Source: Candidatus Methanomethylophilaceae archaeon
GTDB taxonomy: Archaea > Thermoplasmatota > Thermoplasmata > Methanomassiliicoccales > Methanomethylophilaceae
DNA: 64,000 nt
Direction of reading: 5' to 3'
NCBI GenBank assembly: GCA_017461225.1
Contig: JAFTYV010000032.1
Location: 1 to 64,000 of the forward strand
Both the position numbers and the translations under genes were made by a program. Shown piece by piece: positions 1 to 8,030 of the stretch; the first letter of the stretch is position 1; every line of letters begins with the position of its first letter. The notes under the pieces are model-generated. The model did no database searches. It was not told the origin of the DNA and was given only the letters and a program-made list of their open reading frames with translations.

Positions 1-534
1 ATGTCCGGGTACCTCAGGGCGGAACCCTCCGGGAGGAGCCACATGCTGTCCCTCCCCAACGGCGAGATGTGCACGCTCTTCGGGGAGATGGTGTCCAGGT
101 ACCTGGAACGGAGGTGCGGGGACAGCGACATCCTCAGGATGATCATGGACCTGACGGATGCGATCCTCGTTGACGATGTCCCCGTCATCGGGAGGTCCCT
201 GTCGGAACTGTTCCACAGCTCGTTGGGCTACATGATGCTGGACAGCGAGCACGTCTACCAGGCGTTCATCGCGGCGATCCTGCTGAACCTCTCGAGGAGG
301 TACGACATCCTCCTGGAATCGAAGGTGCCCGGTCCGCCCCATGTGGTGATAGAGCTGAAGCGCTCGGATTCCGATGCGGGTGACGACAGGGTGCTCTCCG
401 ATGCGCGCAGGGCACTGGAGCAGATCTCGAAGAAGGGATACACCACCGGTCTCAGGGGAAACGTCCTGATGTACGGCATCGCGTTCAGGGGGAAGGAGCC
501 CACCATCGTCTCCGATACCACGACACTCCTGTGA
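1..534 (+). CDS. PD-(D/E)XK nuclease-superfamily protein (DUF1703-type), C-terminal part
   Basis: Only the end of the gene is in the window; the ATG at base 1 is probably internal, because proteins of this family (an AAA-ATPase-like domain followed by DUF1703) usually run to about 500 residues. The visible 177 residues hold the C-terminal nuclease-like fold: a helical stretch around residues 80-95, then RYDI (the Asp of the motif, about residue 100), then the E-x-K of VIELKR (about residue 118), and the typical closing segment ALEQISKKGY followed by MYGIAFRGK. The piece between Asp and ExK is shorter than usual. The family is linked by proximity to mobile or defence loci, but no such partner is visible here. 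It ends in TGA, followed by a T-run at about 554-560 that may serve as terminator. Confidence 0.7.
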   Translation: MSGYLRAEPSGRSHMLSLPNGEMCTLFGEMVSRYLERRCGDSDILRMIMDLTDAILVDDVPVIGRSLSELFHSSLGYMMLDSEHVYQAFIAAILLNLSRRYDILLESKVPGPPHVVIELKRSDSDAGDDRVLSDARRALEQISKKGYTTGLRGNVLMYGIAFRGKEPTIVSDTTTLL

Positions 535-568
535 AAAGAGTCCGACCCCCGTCGTTTTTTCCCCTTGT

Positions 569-1588
569 TCACGGTCGATACCCACGTCCACCGAGGTATC
601 CGGCCAGGGCACGCAGGTTCCCGTCAGAGGTCCTCGGCGGCACCCCGCACTCCGGTGCGACGACGTCGAACCCCGCATCCGCCGCGTTCCGGGCAGAAGC
701 CGCCACGTCCGCGGGGGAACCGGACAGCAGCGTGCGCACGGTATCTATCCCCCCGACCAGCCTCACCGACCCGCCGACCAGGTCCCTGTACCCGACCGGA
801 TCCGAGGAGGCCTCCACCGACAGGGCGTCCGAACCGATCCGGGACAGTTCCGCCGCGACCGGGAACGTGTTCCCGCAGCTGTGGATCGTCGTGAACGAAC
901 CGTGTGCCGCCGACACGACCTCCGGGAGGTGGTCGCCTATCACGGTTTTGAACATGTACGGAGGCGTTATGTCCGTCCCGGACTCCTCCATGATCTGCAC
1001 GTTGTCTGCCACCTCCGACAACGTGTGCGCATATGCCGACAGGTACGGTGTCACTGCGGTCAACCAACGCTGCACCGCCTCCGGCTCCATCAGGAGACCT
1101 ATCAGTACGTTCTCCACACCCAGGAGGCTGTTGACCAGTGCGAACGGTCCGTTCATCCCCGCGGTCAGGAACAGCTCCCCGCGACCGGAGATGCGCCCGG
1201 CGGCGGAAACCACCGTCGGCAACCTCCCGGACGACAGGAACACGTCGACCGGAGGAAGGTCGTCGGAGACATCGGGGATGCACCCGTCGCGCCTGTACGG
1301 CGATGACGCCACGGACGTCTGTATGGCCTCCCTGCCGGGGTTGATCCCGCAACCGAACGCCTCCGCCTCATTCGTCAGGTCGAACGGCACCCTGGCCGAT
1401 GCGAAACCGAAGGAGCGGTTGAGCTGCAGCGACAGGCGCACCATGGCGTCCCCGTCGAAGTTCGCCTCCGGCCAGCGGCTGCCGCACGCCTCCATCTGGC
1501 TTGTTGTCGCGGACTGTGTGAACACCGCCGGCGGATGGATGCCGCCGTCTCCCTCCATGGCGCGGATTACGTCCTCCCTTGTGACCAT
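569..1588 (-). CDS. Methylcobamide:CoM methyltransferase (MtaA/MtbA type, UroD family)
   Basis: A 339-residue protein of the uroporphyrinogen decarboxylase fold that in methylotrophic methanogens moves a methyl group from a methylated corrinoid protein to coenzyme M in the cytoplasm. The zinc-binding set of the methyltransferase branch is visible: IHSCGN (His and Cys at about 235-237) and a later Cys in APECGV near residue 312. Those ligands separate it from true UroD enzymes. No corrinoid protein or substrate-specific methyltransferase gene lies beside it, so its substrate (methanol, methylamine or methylthiol) cannot be told. It is transcribed away from the chloride-channel gene through a shared AT-rich spacer. 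A second, clearly different paralogue lies at 55397-56446. Confidence 0.82.
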   Translation of the reverse strand: MVTREDVIRAMEGDGGIHPPAVFTQSATTSQMEACGSRWPEANFDGDAMVRLSLQLNRSFGFASARVPFDLTNEAEAFGCGINPGREAIQTSVASSPYRRDGCIPDVSDDLPPVDVFLSSGRLPTVVSAAGRISGRGELFLTAGMNGPFALVNSLLGVENVLIGLLMEPEAVQRWLTAVTPYLSAYAHTLSEVADNVQIMEESGTDITPPYMFKTVIGDHLPEVVSAAHGSFTTIHSCGNTFPVAAELSRIGSDALSVEASSDPVGYRDLVGGSVRLVGGIDTVRTLLSGSPADVAASARNAADAGFDVVAPECGVPPRTSDGNLRALAGYLGGRGYRP

Positions 1589-1640
1589 GGGGCATGCATC
1601 CGCGTGATGCGGTTAAACGGTTGCGTGGCGCCCTCACCCG

Positions 1641-1660
1641 TCATAATAGATATTATATCA
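1641..1660. promoter_or_regulatory. Divergent promoter region, methyltransferase and CLC gene
   Basis: The AT-rich block TCATAATAGATATTATATCA sits in GC-rich surroundings. Read on the plus strand TATTATATCA is about 40 bases before the CLC start; read on the minus strand TCTATTATGA is about 55 bases before the methyltransferase start. Both distances suit archaeal TATA boxes with short leaders. Confidence 0.5.
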
Positions 1661-1699
1661 CCGCACCACGTGGACGGACATGTAATCCGGGGTCTGGAC

Positions 1700-2950
1700 A
1701 TGGATGGCGTGAAGGTGGCGAACAGGTCGGTCTTCCTCGCATCGGTCCTCGTGACCGGGGCGGTGGCCGGCGCGTTCATCTGGCTGCTGCTGTTCCTCAT
1801 GAACCTCGGCATATCGCTCCTCTGGGACAGGGTCCCCCTGTACCTGGGGCAGTTCTACCCGCTGATCATGTGCGTCATCGGGGGAGTGGTCATCGGCCTC
1901 TTCACCAAGAGGTACGGTCCGTACCCCGAGGACATGAGGGCCGTCATGGCCAAGGTGAGGGCGGAGGGGGGATACGACTACAGGGACCTCGGACCCATGT
2001 CCGCCGGTGCCCTGCTCCCACTGGTGTTCGGCGGATCGGTCGGACCCGAGGCGGGGCTCGTGGGATCCATAGCCGCGGTCTGCACATGGGTCGGGGACCG
2101 CCTGAAGCGCTTCGGAAGCGGGTTCAGGGAGCTGAGCAGGGCTGGGACCTACGCCGCGCTGTCTGCAATATTCACCGCGCCCCTGTACGGTCTGGCCACC
2201 GCTGTGGACGGGAGCAGGGCCGGGGGCGACGGGGACGCGGAGGTCACCAGGGCGCAGGGGATCCTGATCAGCGCCGTCGCCATCGTCGGTGCGGTGGGGG
2301 CGGTGATGGCCCTCACCCACCTGTTCGGCGGCGGGATGTCCCTGCCGAGGTACTCCGGGATCTCGTACGGCACGGACGAGTTCCTGTGGCTGGTCCCCAT
2401 GGCCCTGGTCGGTGGACTGGCAGGGTGGCTCTTCCACATCCTCGAGCACGGCCTGAGGCATGTCTCGGACGGGCTCGGCGACAGGCACGTGACCAAGGCC
2501 GCCATCGCAGGTGCCCTGCTCGGCCTCTGCGGGATGGTGCTGCCGTTCACCATGTTCGCGGGCGAGGTCCAGGCGGAGGAGCTCAACGAGGTCTGGACGA
2601 CCATGTCCGTCGCCACGCTCCTGGCGACGGGTTTCCTCAAGATCGCCGTCACCGCCCTCTGCGTGAACATGGGCTGGCGCGGCGGACACTTCTTCCCCGT
2701 GATATTCTCCGGGATCTCCATCGGCTACGGGCTCGCAATGGCACTGGGGCTGGATCCCGTCTTCTGCGTCTGCGCCGTCACCGCATCGGTGGTCGGCGGT
2801 GTGATGAGACGCCCCCTGATGGCCGTCCTGCTCCTGTTCCTGTGCTTCCCGGTCCAGAGCGTGCTGGTCCTCGCGGCGGGTGCCGTGATCGGTTCCGTCA
2901 TCCCGCTCCCCCGCGGGATCGCCCATACGGACGACACGGACGGGCTCTGA
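1700..2950 (+). CDS. CLC-family chloride channel or transporter
   Basis: A 416-residue polytopic membrane protein. The CLC signature is recognisable as GSVGPEAGL at about residues 112-120 and a GGHFFP motif near residue 330, corresponding to the chloride-filter loops GxxGP and GxFxP. Most hydrophobic segments fit the duplicated CLC fold. At the gating position, where many CLC exchangers have Glu (GxEGP), I read Val, so it may not exchange protons the usual way. The frame is open further upstream to 1535, but ATG 1700 follows the TATA-like block at 1651-1660 and leaves a normal N-terminus just before the first membrane helix. No regulatory CBS domains follow. The transported anion is inferred, not shown. 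Confidence 0.8.
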   Translation: MDGVKVANRSVFLASVLVTGAVAGAFIWLLLFLMNLGISLLWDRVPLYLGQFYPLIMCVIGGVVIGLFTKRYGPYPEDMRAVMAKVRAEGGYDYRDLGPMSAGALLPLVFGGSVGPEAGLVGSIAAVCTWVGDRLKRFGSGFRELSRAGTYAALSAIFTAPLYGLATAVDGSRAGGDGDAEVTRAQGILISAVAIVGAVGAVMALTHLFGGGMSLPRYSGISYGTDEFLWLVPMALVGGLAGWLFHILEHGLRHVSDGLGDRHVTKAAIAGALLGLCGMVLPFTMFAGEVQAEELNEVWTTMSVATLLATGFLKIAVTALCVNMGWRGGHFFPVIFSGISIGYGLAMALGLDPVFCVCAVTASVVGGVMRRPLMAVLLLFLCFPVQSVLVLAAGAVIGSVIPLPRGIAHTDDTDGL

Positions 2951-2956
2951 GCGACC

Positions 2957-3005
2957 ATTAGACATTTGTCTAGTCGGACCCACCATCCATTAGACGTTTG
3001 TACAC
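2957..3005. promoter_or_regulatory. Inverted-repeat operator pair 1 (ATTAGAC-N4-GTCTAAT type)
   Basis: Just after the CLC stop, ATTAGAC-ATTT-GTCTAG (2957-2973) is a near-perfect inverted repeat. A degenerate copy starting ATTAGAC follows at 2989, 32 bases later. The same element recurs at 3142-3159 and as a half-site near 3184, upstream of the HTH gene. The shared sequence and the three-helical-turn spacing suggest a dimeric regulator. Confidence 0.55.
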
Positions 3006-3141
3006 CGACATCCGGCGCATATGCCGCACCCATCCCCCGTTCCCACCGCACATAACCACTGTGAATGGGCATGAGGTGCCCGAAAAAAGACCTTCGGACG
3101 GCCCTGTCGTATATCACAAGTGTCCAGTAATTCAGAAATAT

Positions 3142-3190
3142 ATTAGACAAATGTCTAATCAAACGGATTTTCACGCAACATTTGTCTGGT
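3142..3190. promoter_or_regulatory. Inverted-repeat operator pair 2, upstream of HTH regulator
   Basis: ATTAGAC-AAAT-GTCTAAT (3142-3159) is a perfect seven-base inverted repeat with a four-base spacer. A half-site GTCTGGT lies 31 bases further on at 3184-3190. Both lie 20-65 bases upstream of the TATA box of the HTH gene at 3238, a usual place for an activator site, so autoregulation is plausible. Confidence 0.55.
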
Positions 3191-3206
3191 AAATGTTAGT
3201 AATTAA

Positions 3207-3217
3207 CTTTATTTATC
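3207..3217 (+). promoter_or_regulatory. TATA box of the HTH regulator gene
   Basis: CTTTATTTATC is centred about 26 bases before ATG 3238, which would make the transcript leaderless or nearly so. No ribosome binding site is seen before the start, in agreement. Confidence 0.55.
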
Positions 3218-3237
3218 TAAAATAACAATCATGCTCC

Positions 3238-3906
3238 ATGTATTGTTGCAAGATACTGTTGGACCGTTCGTCCATAGGAGACGAACGCCCCTGCACGGAC
3301 ATGGTCCCCAGGGGATCCGACGCCGGCAATGCATCCATGACCGTCCTGTCCTGCTCCATGATCGGAGAGGGAACGGGTCAATCCATGATCCGCATAAGCA
3401 CGGACGGCGACACCATACCCGTGGGCTGCCACGCGTACCCCGAGGGCGAGTGCGATGTCACCCGCATCTCCAGGGGGAACTACCTTGCGATGGTCACCAA
3501 CCGCCGTTGTCTCCTGGCGAAGCTGGTGAACAGGTCCGGATGCTTCCTGTCATCCGCCGTACCGAAATCCAAGGGTCTCGTGGAATGGACGGTCCTAGGT
3601 CCGAACTGGAACAAGGTCCATGGTCTCCTCAAGGACCTGAAGGCCCATGGATACGAGTACCGCACCCTGTCGAGCGGTAACGCATCCACTGCATCCACAC
3701 TCACACCCAAGCAGGAGCGGTACATCTACGCCGCATACGAGATGGGTTACTACGACATCCCCAAACGGGCGGATCTGGACGACCTGTGCGGCGTCCTCGG
3801 TTGCTCGAAATCCACGTTGAACATATCGCTCAGGACCGCCGAGAAGAGGCTGTTCGAGTACCACCGCAACCTCTGCCGCCGCGACCAGCAGGTCAGCGAC
3901 CCTTAA
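3238..3906 (+). CDS. Bat-type helix-turn-helix transcriptional regulator (HTH_10)
   Basis: A 222-residue protein. The C-terminal third is a clear HTH_10 (bacterioopsin-activator) DNA-binding domain: LTPKQERY at about residue 157, a tyrosine-rich AYEMGYYDIP turn, then LDDLCGVLGCSKST and the recognition helix ending near residue 212. The N-terminal 150 residues resemble the poorly defined sensor half of archaeal Bat-like proteins; no PAS, GAF or metal site can be named with confidence, although several Cys occur. The start at 3238 is leaderless from the TATA box at 3207-3217. Palindromic elements upstream are the obvious candidate binding sites. A strong hairpin terminator follows the stop. The ligand and regulon are unknown. 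Confidence 0.78.
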   Translation: MYCCKILLDRSSIGDERPCTDMVPRGSDAGNASMTVLSCSMIGEGTGQSMIRISTDGDTIPVGCHAYPEGECDVTRISRGNYLAMVTNRRCLLAKLVNRSGCFLSSAVPKSKGLVEWTVLGPNWNKVHGLLKDLKAHGYEYRTLSSGNASTASTLTPKQERYIYAAYEMGYYDIPKRADLDDLCGVLGCSKSTLNISLRTAEKRLFEYHRNLCRRDQQVSDP

Positions 3907-3913
3907 TGACAGC

Positions 3914-3944
3914 CCACCCCTCTCCGGAGGGGTGGACACTTTTT
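3914..3944 (+). terminator. Hairpin terminator after HTH gene
   Basis: CCACCCCTC (3914-3922) pairs perfectly with GAGGGGTGG (3927-3935) around a TCCG loop, and TTTTT (3940-3944) follows. It begins eight bases after the TAA stop. Confidence 0.75.
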
Positions 3945-3956
3945 ACAATCCGATAA

Positions 3957-4047
3957 AGGCCGTGATTCGGGGATTCCGGGGTCAGCGGAGAGGTATCATA
4001 AGGAGGAATACCTGTTTTTAATGTGAGGACGACCCCGGAAACGGCCT
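3957..4047 (+). other. Possible structured RNA in a 387-base gene-free stretch
   Basis: Between the terminator at 3944 and the next gene at 4294 no coding frame is convincing. Three nested perfect stems are present: AGGCCGT (3957-3963) with ACGGCCT (4041-4047); CCGGGGTC (3976-3983) with GACCCCGG (4031-4038); and AGGTAT (3991-3996) with ATACCT (4008-4013), whose loop carries AAGGAGG. A further GTGAC/GTCAC hairpin follows at about 4049. The arrangement looks like a folded RNA, but I match it to no known family and strand is uncertain. The rest of the stretch holds the TATA box at 4130-4141 and a leader of roughly 130 bases. Confidence 0.3.
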
Positions 4048-4129
4048 GTGACCGTTGCCGTCACGGTGCGCCGGCTCCGCGCCGACATATTGGAAGTGCA
4101 CCGCGCCCTGTTGGATGGATTCGATATCC

Positions 4130-4141
4130 TATATTTAAAAA
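4130..4141 (+). promoter_or_regulatory. TATA box of the zinc-ribbon protein gene
   Basis: The sequence around TATATTTAAAAA is the only strong TATA element in the stretch. Transcription would start near 4165, leaving a leader of about 130 bases, long for this genome. An AGGAGGGG ribosome binding site at 4275-4282 precedes ATG 4294. Confidence 0.5.
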
Positions 4142-4293
4142 TAACTGTTTATGGATGGTAATGGCGACCATCTGCCCATGACTCCCGCAGGGGCCGGGGA
4201 CGTCCGGCCAGTTTAGTTGGGACATGAATTATTAGCAGTGACGGCGACCGGTCATGGAGAAGAATCAAATACTCAGGAGGGGTTGGCATCCGC

Positions 4294-5292
4294 ATGGCAT
4301 TCGAACAGATGTCCTGCCCCTATTGTGGCGGGACCATCGCACCGGCGGATGACAGGTACAAACTCTGCCACGGTTGTGGGAAGAGGATATACAACGTCAG
4401 GTCGCAGCTCCTCACATTCACATCTTCCGTGGAGGACGGGGAGAGGTTCGTCCCGATAATCGAGATGATCGATGACGACAACCTCCAGAAGGCCCTCTCA
4501 ACGGTCGAGGAGATGATCGAGGACGGTGCATCGGATGCGGACACCATCTTCGTCCGCGGACTCGTCCACTGCTACATGGGCGAGGACGGCAGGGCCCTCA
4601 ACGACTGGAAGAAGGGCCTGGAGATGCTGGAGACGTTCTACAACATCGACTGCTACATCTGCATGATGGGCAAGGCGATCTCCGACCTCATCTACTACAA
4701 GGAGACGGAGTTCATCACGTTCAGCAACATACAGTACATCGACCGCATCGCCGATGCGCTGTACGAGTGCACTGGGGACTCCTGCAAGTACTCCCTCTAC
4801 CACACGGTCTACAAGTCCTACGTCAGGCTCCTCGCCGACGAGGAGGTTCCATCGGACGACTCGCTCTTCCTGGACATCGTCCCCGGACTGTTCCGCAGGG
4901 TCATAGAGTGCCAGCGCAACTACAGGACCCTCATCGACAACATCGACGAGCTCCTGAACAGCATCGACTACGACGACGAGACCTACGAGGACGATGACAA
5001 CTACGAGTGCCACCTGTACTACCTGGTGAAGCTCTACCTCGAGGCCTACACGAAGGAGATGGACGAGGACGACCACCTCAGGATCATGTGCCACTGGAAC
5101 GACTCCAACATGAAGGTCCTCATCGACCACTTCGAGACCCTGGCCTCATGCGTCAGGGACGACGGTCTGCTGGACAAGCTCAGGAGATCCAGGAACGACG
5201 AGTGCATGGACCTCACCGCGGGCGTCAACGCCTACGTCAAGGACTACCTGCTCATCACGGAGCAGGAGTCAGAGGAACCCGAGATGGTCTGA
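4294..5292 (+). CDS. Zinc-ribbon protein of unknown function
   Basis: A 332-residue acidic cytosolic protein. Residues 8-29 form a zinc ribbon (CPYCGG then CHGCGK). The remainder is alpha-helical and rich in Asp, Glu, Tyr and Leu, with spacing that resembles tetratricopeptide-like helical repeats, but no repeat can be fixed by eye. A strongly acidic stretch (DYDDETYEDDDNYE) lies near residue 225. No membrane segment or signal peptide is seen. The start is supported by a good ribosome binding site. Its last 24 bases overlap the tail of the convergent mntP gene. I do not recognise a function; similar zinc-ribbon plus helical-repeat proteins are common and mostly uncharacterised in this order. 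Confidence 0.7.
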   Translation: MAFEQMSCPYCGGTIAPADDRYKLCHGCGKRIYNVRSQLLTFTSSVEDGERFVPIIEMIDDDNLQKALSTVEEMIEDGASDADTIFVRGLVHCYMGEDGRALNDWKKGLEMLETFYNIDCYICMMGKAISDLIYYKETEFITFSNIQYIDRIADALYECTGDSCKYSLYHTVYKSYVRLLADEEVPSDDSLFLDIVPGLFRRVIECQRNYRTLIDNIDELLNSIDYDDETYEDDDNYECHLYYLVKLYLEAYTKEMDEDDHLRIMCHWNDSNMKVLIDHFETLASCVRDDGLLDKLRRSRNDECMDLTAGVNAYVKDYLLITEQESEEPEMV

Positions 5293-5829
5293 GAGGATCC
5301 TGAGACCCATTATTATCAGGACCGCACCGCCCAGGAGCTCCGCGTTCCTTCCGAACCTGTCCCCCAGGGCGCTCCCGAACCTCACACCGAACATCGAGAG
5401 CACCATCGTCACGACACCGATCACCAGTGCGGGGACCCATATTCCGCCACCGGCCATGGAGAGCGATATGCCTACCGCCAGGGCGTCTATGCTGGTGGCT
5501 ATCGCCAGGAGCAGCATCGTGCGCGGGCGGAGGTCGTCGTCCACGGACTCCTCCTCGCCGGAGAGCGCCTCGCGGATCATGTTCGCACCTATCGCCGCGA
5601 GAAGTACGAACGCCACCCAGTGGTCGTATGCGGCGATCTGGTCGTAGAAGAGGGAACCGACATGGTACCCGATGATGGGCATCAGAGCCTGGAACACACC
5701 GAACCACAGCCCCACGGTCAGCATGGAACCGAACGTCACCCTCCTCAGCGCGGTGCCCTTGCACAGCGAGACGGCGAATGCGTCCATGGCGAGTCCGACG
5801 GCTATCAGCAGGATGGATACGATGTCCAT
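5269..5829 (-). CDS. mntP: Manganese efflux pump MntP
   Basis: A 186-residue inner-membrane protein with six predicted helices arranged as two related halves. The paired signatures are visible: GLAMDAFAVSLCKG in the first helix and AIATSIDALAVG in the fourth, each with the conserved Asp used for Mn(II) export. ATG 5829 gives the usual family length; an in-frame ATG six codons earlier is possible. It starts 24 bases after the DUF1848 stop, so the two may be co-transcribed. No yybP-ykoY manganese riboswitch can fit in that gap. The 3' end overlaps the convergent zinc-ribbon gene by 24 bases. Confidence 0.9.
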   Translation of the reverse strand: MDIVSILLIAVGLAMDAFAVSLCKGTALRRVTFGSMLTVGLWFGVFQALMPIIGYHVGSLFYDQIAAYDHWVAFVLLAAIGANMIREALSGEEESVDDDLRPRTMLLLAIATSIDALAVGISLSMAGGGIWVPALVIGVVTMVLSMFGVRFGSALGDRFGRNAELLGGAVLIIMGLRILSDHLGFL

Positions 5830-5852
5830 GACGGTGCATCGGTGCATCGGAT

Positions 5853-6815
5853 TTATGGGTTGTCCCCGCCGGGATGGAGGTGGTCCTCCAGCCGGGTGCA
5901 TCCCCTCGTACGGATGTCGACGACCGTGTCGCGCGGCCTGACCCTGTCCCACAGCATCTCCGCCGTCGGGTCGTAGACCTTCGCCGTCCTGTGGCCCCCG
6001 TCGGCACGGTTGGCGTAGCAGTACACGCAGTCGTGCATGCATGTGTCGTACTGTCCTATGTCGATGCTCCTGACGCAGAGGCAACCGTCCCTCAGGTTCC
6101 CGTCCCCGGTCTCGTACGGGATGTCCAGCGAGCGCATCGTCCCGCGGTCCAGGCACCCCCTCCTGAGGATCCCGAGGTCGGACATGTCGCGGTCGGTGCA
6201 GCAACCCGTCACGGTCATCCCGTGGTCCCCGGCGACCTCCGACACCATCTCCGCGAAGGCGTCCTCCTCCGCCCTGGTGACCCGTCTGAGCGTCCCGTCC
6301 TCCACCAGGCGGTTCAGCTTCCCGTACACGTCCAGGAAGCTCACCACGCACCTGTCGGTCCACTCGGACACCTCGCGGCACATCATGGAGAACTTGCGGC
6401 GGTGGTAGTCGATACCCATCCCCGGACCGAAGATGACCGGGTCGTACCTCCACACCATCCTGTCCCTGCCTATCCTGTCGGATATCCCGATGCACGCGTC
6501 GTTCACGTCGGCCTTGAAGGGCACACCGGGTTCCAACCCCCTCCCGTACGGGGTCATGGTCACATGGAAAAGGCACACGTGCCCCATCGAGCCGATCTCC
6601 CTCAGATGGGGCACCATCGGCCGGGGGTCCTTGGTCACGAAGACGATGCAGTCGACGTTCGACCTGCCGAGGTCCACGCGGTGGACCGTCGTGCGGTGGA
6701 CGGGGTTCCTGACCAGGACGGTCCCTGCACGCAGGCGGTTCATGAACCACTCCGAATGGAAGGCGGGGATGTCCGTCCTGCGGCTGGCCGTGATGATCAT
6801 GGTCCGTGCATCCAA
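5853..6815 (-). CDS. DUF1848 family protein with C-terminal cysteine cluster
   Basis: A 320-residue protein. It opens with MIITASRRTDIPAFH and a later NPxH segment (VRNPVHRT), both typical of DUF1848, and ends with a cysteine cluster near residue 270: GCLC, then CMHDCVYCYA. The CxxxCxxC arrangement followed by Tyr resembles the radical-SAM iron-sulphur motif, here at the C-terminal end of a barrel-like protein. The family is found in bacteria and some methanogens and has no established reaction that I know of. It is transcribed divergently from ogt, 61 bases away, and lies upstream of mntP on the same strand. Confidence 0.78.
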   Translation of the reverse strand: MDARTMIITASRRTDIPAFHSEWFMNRLRAGTVLVRNPVHRTTVHRVDLGRSNVDCIVFVTKDPRPMVPHLREIGSMGHVCLFHVTMTPYGRGLEPGVPFKADVNDACIGISDRIGRDRMVWRYDPVIFGPGMGIDYHRRKFSMMCREVSEWTDRCVVSFLDVYGKLNRLVEDGTLRRVTRAEEDAFAEMVSEVAGDHGMTVTGCCTDRDMSDLGILRRGCLDRGTMRSLDIPYETGDGNLRDGCLCVRSIDIGQYDTCMHDCVYCYANRADGGHRTAKVYDPTAEMLWDRVRPRDTVVDIRTRGCTRLEDHLHPGGDNP

Positions 6816-6876
6816 CTGACACGATAAGACGATTGTCGTCGGTAAGGCTTAAGACGCCGACCACGATTCGAAGCCG

Positions 6877-7350
6877 ATGAGGGGTCCCTGCATTTGTTCG
6901 TTCATAACCCTGATCGGTACGGTCAGCATCACCGAGGATGGTGAGGGGCGCATAACCGGCGTCTACCTCCCCAGTTCGAACCTCCCCCCGATGGATGACG
7001 AGGAGACCGATCCGCTGAGCGAGGCGGGACTCCAGCTCAACGAGTACCTCGCGGGGAAACGCAGGGAGTTCGACCTCGACATCCACTACACGGGCACCGA
7101 GTTCAGGATGGCCGTCATGGAGGAGATCCGCAGGATCCCCTACGGCGAGGTGCGCACGTACAAGGAGATCGCGACCGCCGTCGGATCGCCCAACTCCTCC
7201 CGCGCCGTCGGGAACGTCTGCGCGGAGAACCCGTTGCCGATCATCGTGCCCTGCCACAGGGTCGTACCGTCCACGGGCGGATACGGCTACTACGAGGGCG
7301 GTACCGCCCTCAAGAGGAGGCTCATCGAGCACGAGGGGTCGCAGTCTTGA
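6877..7350 (+). CDS. ogt: Methylated-DNA--protein-cysteine methyltransferase
   Basis: A 157-residue suicidal repair protein that removes the methyl group from O6-methylguanine onto its own cysteine. The active-site motif PCHRVVP is at about residues 126-132, preceded by the helix-turn-helix region YGEVRTYKEIA and the arginine-finger segment SSRAVGNVC. Residues 1-65 form a short N-terminal domain as in small Ogt proteins. The stop overlaps the TTG start of the next gene (TTGA), so the two alkylation-repair genes are translationally coupled. Nothing is missing. Confidence 0.93.
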   Translation: MRGPCICSFITLIGTVSITEDGEGRITGVYLPSSNLPPMDDEETDPLSEAGLQLNEYLAGKRREFDLDIHYTGTEFRMAVMEEIRRIPYGEVRTYKEIATAVGSPNSSRAVGNVCAENPLPIIVPCHRVVPSTGGYGYYEGGTALKRRLIEHEGSQS

Positions 7351-8030
7351 TCGACTACAGGTCGGCCCTGGAATCCTCATGGGATCCGAAGCTGGCGGCG
7401 TTCCAGTCGAGGCTGACTCCGGGGAAGGCCGAGATCCACGGGGTGAGGGTGCCCGAGATACGCCGTCTGGCGAAGCTCATCGCGAATGACGACTGGAGGT
7501 CGTACCTCGGCGACGTCCCGGAGAACTTCGAGGAGGAGATGCTCAGGGGGATCGTCATCGCCACCGCACCCATGGACACGGACGAGCGCATCCGCCTCTC
7601 GATGGATTTCCTCCGGTATGTCGACAACTGGGCCACGTGCGACTCGTTCTGCTCGTCGTGGAAGTTCCGTCCGGAGGATTCGGACGTGGTCTGGGACGCG
7701 TTCTCGTCCCTGATGGGCTCCGACAGTGAGTATCCGATGAGGGTCTCCGTCATCATGAGGATGGACCATTACAGGGACAGGCACCATGCGGGGCTCCTCC
7801 TGGAGGACCTGATGTCCCACGACAACCCGGGATACTACTACAGGATGGGTGCGGCATGGGCGGCATCGGTGCTGTATGTGGACCACGGTGACCTGGTGGT
7901 GGCCGCACTGGAGTCCGGGAGGTTCTGCGACCAGACCCAGAACCTGACGATAAGGAAGATCCGGGAGTCCCGCAGGATCCCGGATGATGAGAAAGCGGAG
8001 CTGCTGCGCCTCAGGCGCAGAGCTCCCTGA
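7347..8030 (+). CDS. DNA alkylation repair glycosylase, AlkD family
   Basis: A 227-residue all-helical protein of the HEAT-like AlkD family, which excises positively charged alkylated bases. Landmarks are EIHGVRVPEIRRLAK near residue 30 and the central YVDNWATCDSF (about residues 90-100), whose Trp and Asp correspond to catalytic-cleft residues, then YRMGAAWAASV. It starts with TTG inside the ogt stop codon (TTGA). With ogt it forms a two-gene alkylation-repair operon. Its last 20 bases overlap the convergent gene at 8011-8571. Confidence 0.85.
   Translation: MIDYRSALESSWDPKLAAFQSRLTPGKAEIHGVRVPEIRRLAKLIANDDWRSYLGDVPENFEEEMLRGIVIATAPMDTDERIRLSMDFLRYVDNWATCDSFCSSWKFRPEDSDVVWDAFSSLMGSDSEYPMRVSVIMRMDHYRDRHHAGLLLEDLMSHDNPGYYYRMGAAWAASVLYVDHGDLVVAALESGRFCDQTQNLTIRKIRESRRIPDDEKAELLRLRRRAP

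Noticed and set aside
2998-3192. A 64-codon plus-strand frame between the operator pairs
   Set aside because: No ribosome binding site, no domain, and it runs through the palindromic operators.
5830-5852. A manganese (yybP-ykoY) riboswitch before mntP
   Set aside because: Only 23 bases separate the DUF1848 stop and mntP start, far too short.
5269-7380. A 703-codon frame ending in MntP
   Set aside because: Only the last 186 codons are MntP; the part before is an antisense or out-of-frame read of DUF1848 and ogt.
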